DNA from: Lachnospiraceae bacterium | Lineage (GTDB): Bacteria; Bacillota; Clostridia; Lachnospirales; Lachnospiraceae | Assembly (NCBI GenBank): GCA_029067085.1 | Contig: JAIEFE010000013.1 | Location: 396,890-450,978 of the forward strand | Direction: 5' to 3' | Length of the DNA: 54,089 nucleotides | Part shown: piece after piece, positions 50,515-54,089 of the stretch | Numbering within the stretch: position 1 is the stretch's first letter | How the letters are laid out: the number at the start of each line of letters is the position of its first letter | Position numbers and translations under genes: made by a program | Notes under the pieces: generated by a model | Seen by the model: the letters and a program-made list of their open reading frames with translations, nothing else | What the model was told of the DNA's origin: nothing | Database searches by the model: none

Positions 50515-51789
50515 TCAGATCGCCCGGAACATTTTCTGTGACACGGGCTTCTCTTCCTTATTCTTTTCCAGTTCCTTTCTGGCGTTCTCCAAGTCCTCCA
50601 TCCGCCGCAGCTCATCCGTTGCATCCTCCAAACCAAGGTGGGTGTAGGTATTTAACGTCACCCCGATATCGCTGTGCCCCATAAGGTACTGGAGCGTCTT
50701 GGGGTTCATGCCGGATTTTGCCATGTTGCTGCAGTAGGTGTGGCGGCAGACGTGGGGCGTGATATTCGGTATCTGCACCCGGTAAATATCGTTGTACCTC
50801 TTGACCATGTGGTTGAATCGGTGTTCCCAATGCATGGCCACTTCCGGGTAGCCGTTTTTGTCCGTGAAAAGGAATCCGGCATAACCGTCCACCACCCTCT
50901 CGTATTCCGGTGCTTCCCTGTCCTCGATGATTGCCCGGAAGCACTGCGCCACGTCATCCGTCATGGGCAGCTTCCTTGTCCCTGCATTGGTCTTGGTGGA
51001 TTCGATCACCAGCCGCATATCGGAAGTCCGCTGGAGCTGGTGGTCGATATTGATGACCTTGTTCTCTAAGTCGATGTCCCGCAGGGTCAGGCCACAGAAT
51101 TCCGAAATACGCATTCCAGTGTGGAAAAGGATATAGACCACTTCGTAATACTTGTAGTAAACATTATCGTCATGGATGAATTTTAGGAACTTCCGCATCT
51201 GGTCTTTCGTGATGGCCTCCCTCGTCACGCTGTCGTTCACCACCACCCCGGCAAGCTCGAAGCCGAAGGGGTTTTTCAGCAGCACGTCATCGTCAACCGC
51301 CATCTGGAAAGCCGGGCGCAGGACGCCCCTCACGGTCTTGACGGTGCTGTAGCGCCGCCCGTCCTGCTGGAGCTTGATTAAGAACAGCTTTGCATCCGAT
51401 GTCTTTATCTGTGAAATCTTTTTGTCGTTGAAATCCTCGCCTTTTAAGACGTTCTGCACAAATTTATAATTCGTGAGCGTGTTGGGCTTTGCCGCCGTTT
51501 TCGTTGCAAGGTACCGCTCCACCAGCTCCCCAACCGTGATGTTCTTCCCCAACGGGTCTGAAAGGGAATCAAGGTCATACCCGATCTGCTTCTCCAGCTC
51601 CCGCAGTGAAAGGCAGGGCTTTTTCCCCACCGGGAGGGTGTCTGTCGGTTCCAGCCGCCAACTGTACACAAAATGCGGATTGCCGTTTACATGGTACTTG
51701 AACTGGTATTTCCCGTCCGCGCGGATGGATTCCCCCCTGCGCAGGACGCGGTGCTTGGAATCACGCCGTGACTTTGCTTTTCCCGCCAT
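50515..51789 (-). CDS. tyrosine recombinase, Tn916-type integrase
   Basis: Site-specific recombinase that integrates and, with Xis, excises the element. The 424 residues start with an arm-binding domain of the Tn916 type (KHRVLRRGESIRADGKYQFK), then a core-binding domain (about 85-175), then the catalytic domain with Arg227 (TGMRISE), His346 and Arg349 (TPHVCRHTYC), His372 (MGHSDIG) and nucleophile Tyr382 (LNTYTH), so it looks active. The start overlaps the end of the upstream excisionase-like gene by 29 bases. A strong terminator follows, then the repeat-rich attachment region. Element boundaries are inferred. Confidence 0.95.
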   Translation of the reverse strand: MAGKAKSRRDSKHRVLRRGESIRADGKYQFKYHVNGNPHFVYSWRLEPTDTLPVGKKPCLSLRELEKQIGYDLDSLSDPLGKNITVGELVERYLATKTAAKPNTLTNYKFVQNVLKGEDFNDKKISQIKTSDAKLFLIKLQQDGRRYSTVKTVRGVLRPAFQMAVDDDVLLKNPFGFELAGVVVNDSVTREAITKDQMRKFLKFIHDDNVYYKYYEVVYILFHTGMRISEFCGLTLRDIDLENKVINIDHQLQRTSDMRLVIESTKTNAGTRKLPMTDDVAQCFRAIIEDREAPEYERVVDGYAGFLFTDKNGYPEVAMHWEHRFNHMVKRYNDIYRVQIPNITPHVCRHTYCSNMAKSGMNPKTLQYLMGHSDIGVTLNTYTHLGLEDATDELRRMEDLENARKELEKNKEEKPVSQKMFRAI

Positions 51790-52000
51790 TTAACAGCCCC
51801 TCCTTTACCTCCGGATTCTCCTCCAGATATTTTTCAAACTCACCCCGCAGGATGAGCCTGCGTTTCCCATATAGGGCAGTGAACTTTCTGCATTTCCCGT
51901 CTTTCAGGAACCTGTTGAACTTCCTCCTGCTGAAGCCGAAATATTCGATTGCCTCCTCCGGGTTCAGCACGTCTTTCTGTGCAAGTGACGGTTTTCTCAT
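51761..52000 (-). CDS. small excisionase-like DNA-binding protein
   Basis: A 79-residue protein with a MerR/Xis-type winged-helix: NPEEAIEYFGFSRRKFNRFL followed by a basic wing KFTALYGKRRLILRGEFEKYL. This pattern matches excisionase-family and helix-turn-helix domain-17 proteins beside integrases. The ATG at 52000 has AGGAGG ten bases upstream; the longer frame to 52075 is unlikely. Its end overlaps the integrase start, so expression is coupled. It may be a recombination directionality factor or a regulator. Confidence 0.75.
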   Translation of the reverse strand: MRKPSLAQKDVLNPEEAIEYFGFSRRKFNRFLKDGKCRKFTALYGKRRLILRGEFEKYLEENPEVKEGLLNGGKSKVTA

Positions 52001-52099
52001 TCTGGCATTTCCTCCTTTCCTGTGGCCGGATTTTCCGGTCATGACATCTATCACTCTAAAGCCGGGAAAAGTCAACTACTTACGGCAGATAAAAGAGAT

Positions 52100-52327
52100 T
52101 TATAACGCAGAACATTCCTCCACAAACTTCTCAAATTTTGTGCGGATAATGAGATACCTGTTCCCGCTGAAAACCGCAAACCGCCCGGTGTTATCCTCCG
52201 CCAGCCGCCGCATCTTTTTTACCCCGATATTGAAATAGACCGATGCCTCCCTGATGGTCAGCATATATTTTTCGCTGACTGGCATCGTCACATTTTCATT
52301 TTCCATTGAGTTAATTCTTTCCTGCAT
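52100..52327 (-). CDS. Tn916 Xis-like excisionase
   Basis: A 75-residue winged-helix protein. The segment YMLTIREASVYFNIGVKKMR followed by RLAEDNTG and FSGNRYLIIRTKFEKFVEE resembles Xis of Tn916 closely in order and spacing. It would bend the attachment DNA and push the integrase towards excision. The ATG at 52327 has GAGG eight bases before it; internal ATGs at 52306 and 52348 are alternatives. It lies upstream of the second small excisionase-like gene, an unusual duplication of function. Confidence 0.8.
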   Translation of the reverse strand: MQERINSMENENVTMPVSEKYMLTIREASVYFNIGVKKMRRLAEDNTGRFAVFSGNRYLIIRTKFEKFVEECSAL

Positions 52328-52348
52328 AAATCCATCCTCTCTTTCCAT

Positions 52349-53662
52349 CTATATCCGGGTGGTGAACGCAAGCGAAATCCACCCGTCCCTCTTTTCCTGA
52401 TAGGCTTTGAGCAATCCCCAGCCGTCCTTTTCCTCCACGATGGTGAACACGCCAACGCCTGTGAACTTCCCCGTCTTGGCATAGCCCGTTCCGGGACCTC
52501 GGCGGATATTTAAGTCGGGGATTGCTACCCTCACCATGTAAGGCGCGGAAAGGGTAAGGCTCTCCATGAACTGCACCTGCCCCTCTTCCATGACTGCTTT
52601 CAGGATGGAAAGTATCTTCTCCCCATATTTTTCTCCTGCCGCCCATCCCTTCCTCTGTGGGTTCTCCTTCTGCCCAAGCCACTCCACATAAGGCGCACAG
52701 CCCCTTGTGACATAGCGGAAACGGGGATCGATCTTCTCATTCACAAGAGCGTCCGTGGAGGCATAGGCTTTGAAGTGCTGCACCTGCGCCCGGATGCCAA
52801 GCTGTGGCGATGCAAAGGACAGCCCCGTTTTGCCCCTCTGCGTCACACCAAGGCCACAGAAATTGTTCTGCTCCAAAGTGACCGCAGAGCCGGAGAAAGT
52901 GAAATTCCCGGTTTCCAGACAGGACTGCGCAAAGGCGATATCGCCCCTCACGCCCTCTGCTTCCCCTTCCGAAAGGTACAGCGGGATCATATCCAATACG
53001 GACTGTACCACGAAGGGGTTCTTCTTTTTCAGATATGCCGCCATCTGCCCTGCTGTGGCTTTGGCCTTTCCCATTATGGCAGTAAGGGAATCCTCCGCTG
53101 TGCTTCCCTCCATAGCTGCTTTGATGTCCTTTCGGAACTGCCCCATAGAAAGACCGAACTTAGACCACAGATGCTCCACATCACCGTGGTTACTTGCAAT
53201 GCCCCGTCTGCACCCCTCGCTATGGCTGATGATAACGCCATCTGCCAGCGGGTCCAAATGGAACTGTTTACAGAGATATGCAAACAGCTCCACTGCATAT
53301 CTGTAGGCGGCAAGCACATGGGCTTTCGTGTTCTCCCCGTCCCCGGTTTCCGTCCATGCCGCGCCGCTGGTATATTTAATGGTGGCAGGCTCCGTCATTT
53401 CCACACCGATGTGGGTATTGTTTGCGCCGCCCCCGCAGTGCCAGCCACGGTGTTCCCACGGAAGTATCTGGTACACATTCCCTCCCGGCTCAATGATGGC
53501 GTGGACACAGGCATTTGCATCCGCCCTGTTCCAGTTCTTCATAAACACATCCGCCTTCGGCTGCGGGCATCCCACCGAGTGGATCATAAGCCCCTGCACG
53601 GTGATGTGTTTTCCTGCCTTATAGCAGCCGGACTCTGTAAGGTAATTCTGTATTAAATTCAT
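52349..53662 (-). CDS. phage endolysin: N-acetylmuramoyl-L-alanine amidase, glucosaminidase and SH3
   Basis: Three-domain peptidoglycan hydrolase used for host lysis. Residues about 20-165 form an amidase_2 domain with zinc-ligand histidines in MIHSVGCPQ and CVHAIIEPGG and a HCGGGANNTHIGVEM segment. Residues about 225-365 are a glucosaminidase domain with the catalytic Glu in AQSCLETGNFTFSG. Residues about 375-437 are a bacterial SH3 wall-binding domain (NIRRGPGTGYAKTGKF). No signal peptide, so a holin is needed for export. The ATG at 53662 has AGAGG eight bases upstream. The holin gene is upstream with a hairpin in between. Confidence 0.9.
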   Translation of the reverse strand: MNLIQNYLTESGCYKAGKHITVQGLMIHSVGCPQPKADVFMKNWNRADANACVHAIIEPGGNVYQILPWEHRGWHCGGGANNTHIGVEMTEPATIKYTSGAAWTETGDGENTKAHVLAAYRYAVELFAYLCKQFHLDPLADGVIISHSEGCRRGIASNHGDVEHLWSKFGLSMGQFRKDIKAAMEGSTAEDSLTAIMGKAKATAGQMAAYLKKKNPFVVQSVLDMIPLYLSEGEAEGVRGDIAFAQSCLETGNFTFSGSAVTLEQNNFCGLGVTQRGKTGLSFASPQLGIRAQVQHFKAYASTDALVNEKIDPRFRYVTRGCAPYVEWLGQKENPQRKGWAAGEKYGEKILSILKAVMEEGQVQFMESLTLSAPYMVRVAIPDLNIRRGPGTGYAKTGKFTGVGVFTIVEEKDGWGLLKAYQEKRDGWISLAFTTRI

Positions 53663-53688
53663 TCCATTTTCCTCTCTTTCTGCACATG

Positions 53689-53717
53689 AAAAAAGGCACC
53701 AGCTTTTCACCGATGCC
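53689..53717 (-). terminator. hairpin with T-run between holin and endolysin genes
   Basis: GGCACC (53695) pairs through wobbles with the segment ending at 53717 (eight to nine pairs), and the minus strand continues with six T. It would reduce transcription into the endolysin gene or act with an antiterminator. The position inside a lysis cassette is unusual. Confidence 0.5.
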
Positions 53718-53747
53718 CTCAAAATAAAAGTTCCATTATTCCCCTTT

Positions 53748-54089
53748 TTACTCCCGTAACTGCTCCAGCACGGATTTCAGCTTTTCCGGGATGGGAAGCC
53801 CTATCCTCGCGGCATTCTCCAAGATGGAGATACCTTCATTGGAAAGGTAAAAGAAAATGACCGCCGTCCGCAGGACACTTCCCTCTCCGATGATGTGGGT
53901 ATCCACGATATGCCCCACCGCCACAAGGCAGAAAATGACCACCTTCTTAAAAATGCCCTTAAATCCAACCTCACTGGAAAGCTGCTTCTCTACCGCCGCT
54001 GCCATAAGCCCTGTGGCATAGTCCACCACAACAAATACCACCAGCGCATAGAGGAAGCCGTCAAAACCTCCCATGACCGCGCCGAGCGC
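53748..54089 (-). CDS. phage holin, partial at window edge
   Basis: Small membrane protein that forms the lesions through which the endolysin leaves the cell. At least 113 residues are present. The visible part has three hydrophobic segments (FLYALVVFVVVDYATGLMAA; KKVVIFCLVAVGHIVDTHII; VLRTAVIFFYLSNEGISILE) and a charged tail, typical of the TcdE/phage holin 4 family. The reading frame stays open beyond the ATG at 54074 to the right edge (ALGAV precedes it), so the true start is probably outside the window. Confidence 0.85.
   Translation of the reverse strand, partial: ALGAVMGGFDGFLYALVVFVVVDYATGLMAAAVEKQLSSEVGFKGIFKKVVIFCLVAVGHIVDTHIIGEGSVLRTAVIFFYLSNEGISILENAARIGLPIPEKLKSVLEQLRE

Noticed and set aside
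52775..53656. 293-codon open frame on the plus strand
   Set aside because: Antisense to the endolysin gene with its clear catalytic motifs; a shadow of GC-rich codon usage.
1..54089. tRNA or rRNA genes
   Set aside because: No cloverleaf-like region with GGTTCGA-type loop and CCA end, and no rRNA stretch, was seen on either strand; the element end also does not abut a tRNA.

Overview
The window reads as a low-GC Gram-positive anaerobe chromosome, most likely a Lachnospiraceae-type Clostridium. Pointers are the era-yqzL-recO and glyS-alaS blocks, the giant 2-hydroxyacyl-CoA dehydratase activase-like protein, a sodium-pumping biotin decarboxylase operon, a ferredoxin-tailed aldo/keto reductase and consistent AGGAGG ribosome binding sites. 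This is inferred from gene content; no rRNA or tRNA gene is present. About 47 protein genes are supported, including two too short to be obvious (rpsU and a yqzL-like gene).

Layout. 0.1-5.4 kb: five-gene minus-strand operon for a membrane biotin-dependent decarboxylase/transcarboxylase (mmdA-like, oadG-like lipoprotein, biotin carrier, oadB, oadA). 5.5-10.5 kb: two D,D-carboxypeptidases bracketing scpB-scpA and a metallophosphoesterase. 10.5-16.5 kb: rpsU, alaS, glyS, a lipoprotein, recO and yqzL. 16.6-22.4 kb: era, a DUF4349 lipoprotein, a 973-residue M16 peptidase and an S4-domain YlmH protein. 22.5-24.7 kb: plus-strand Na+:neurotransmitter symporter and AlkD-like glycosylase. 24.9-27.0 kb: a minus-strand trio of rhomboid-like membrane protein, a truncated sigma-70-like protein and an unknown protein. 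27.3-33.2 kb: the 1409-residue activase and metA. 33.2-41.3 kb: a membrane-anchored trigger-factor-like FKBP, ligA, a pseudouridine synthase, an SGNH/MBOAT O-acylation pair and an RsmF-like rRNA methylase. 41.4-47.0 kb: GH3-family enzyme, PutP, a RelQ-like small alarmone synthetase and the aldo/keto reductase. 47.1-49.7 kb: a three-gene operon of unrecognised proteins, one with a FliD C-terminal-like segment. 49.8-50.3 kb: low-molecular-weight tyrosine phosphatase.

From about 50.3 kb to the right edge lies one end of a mobile element: a repeat-rich noncoding block, a Tn916-type integrase, two Xis-like proteins, a three-domain endolysin and a holin that runs off the window. Holin plus endolysin favours a prophage, although the recombination module looks conjugative-transposon-like.

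The decarboxylase (sodium exporter) and two sodium symporters (NSS and PutP) fit a cell that uses a sodium gradient. The best candidates for undescribed biology are the FliD-like triad with a possible sigma-28-type promoter, the rhomboid/truncated-sigma operon, and a recurrent palindrome ATAAC-N4-GTTAT that occurs six times between 29.7 and 47.9 kb.
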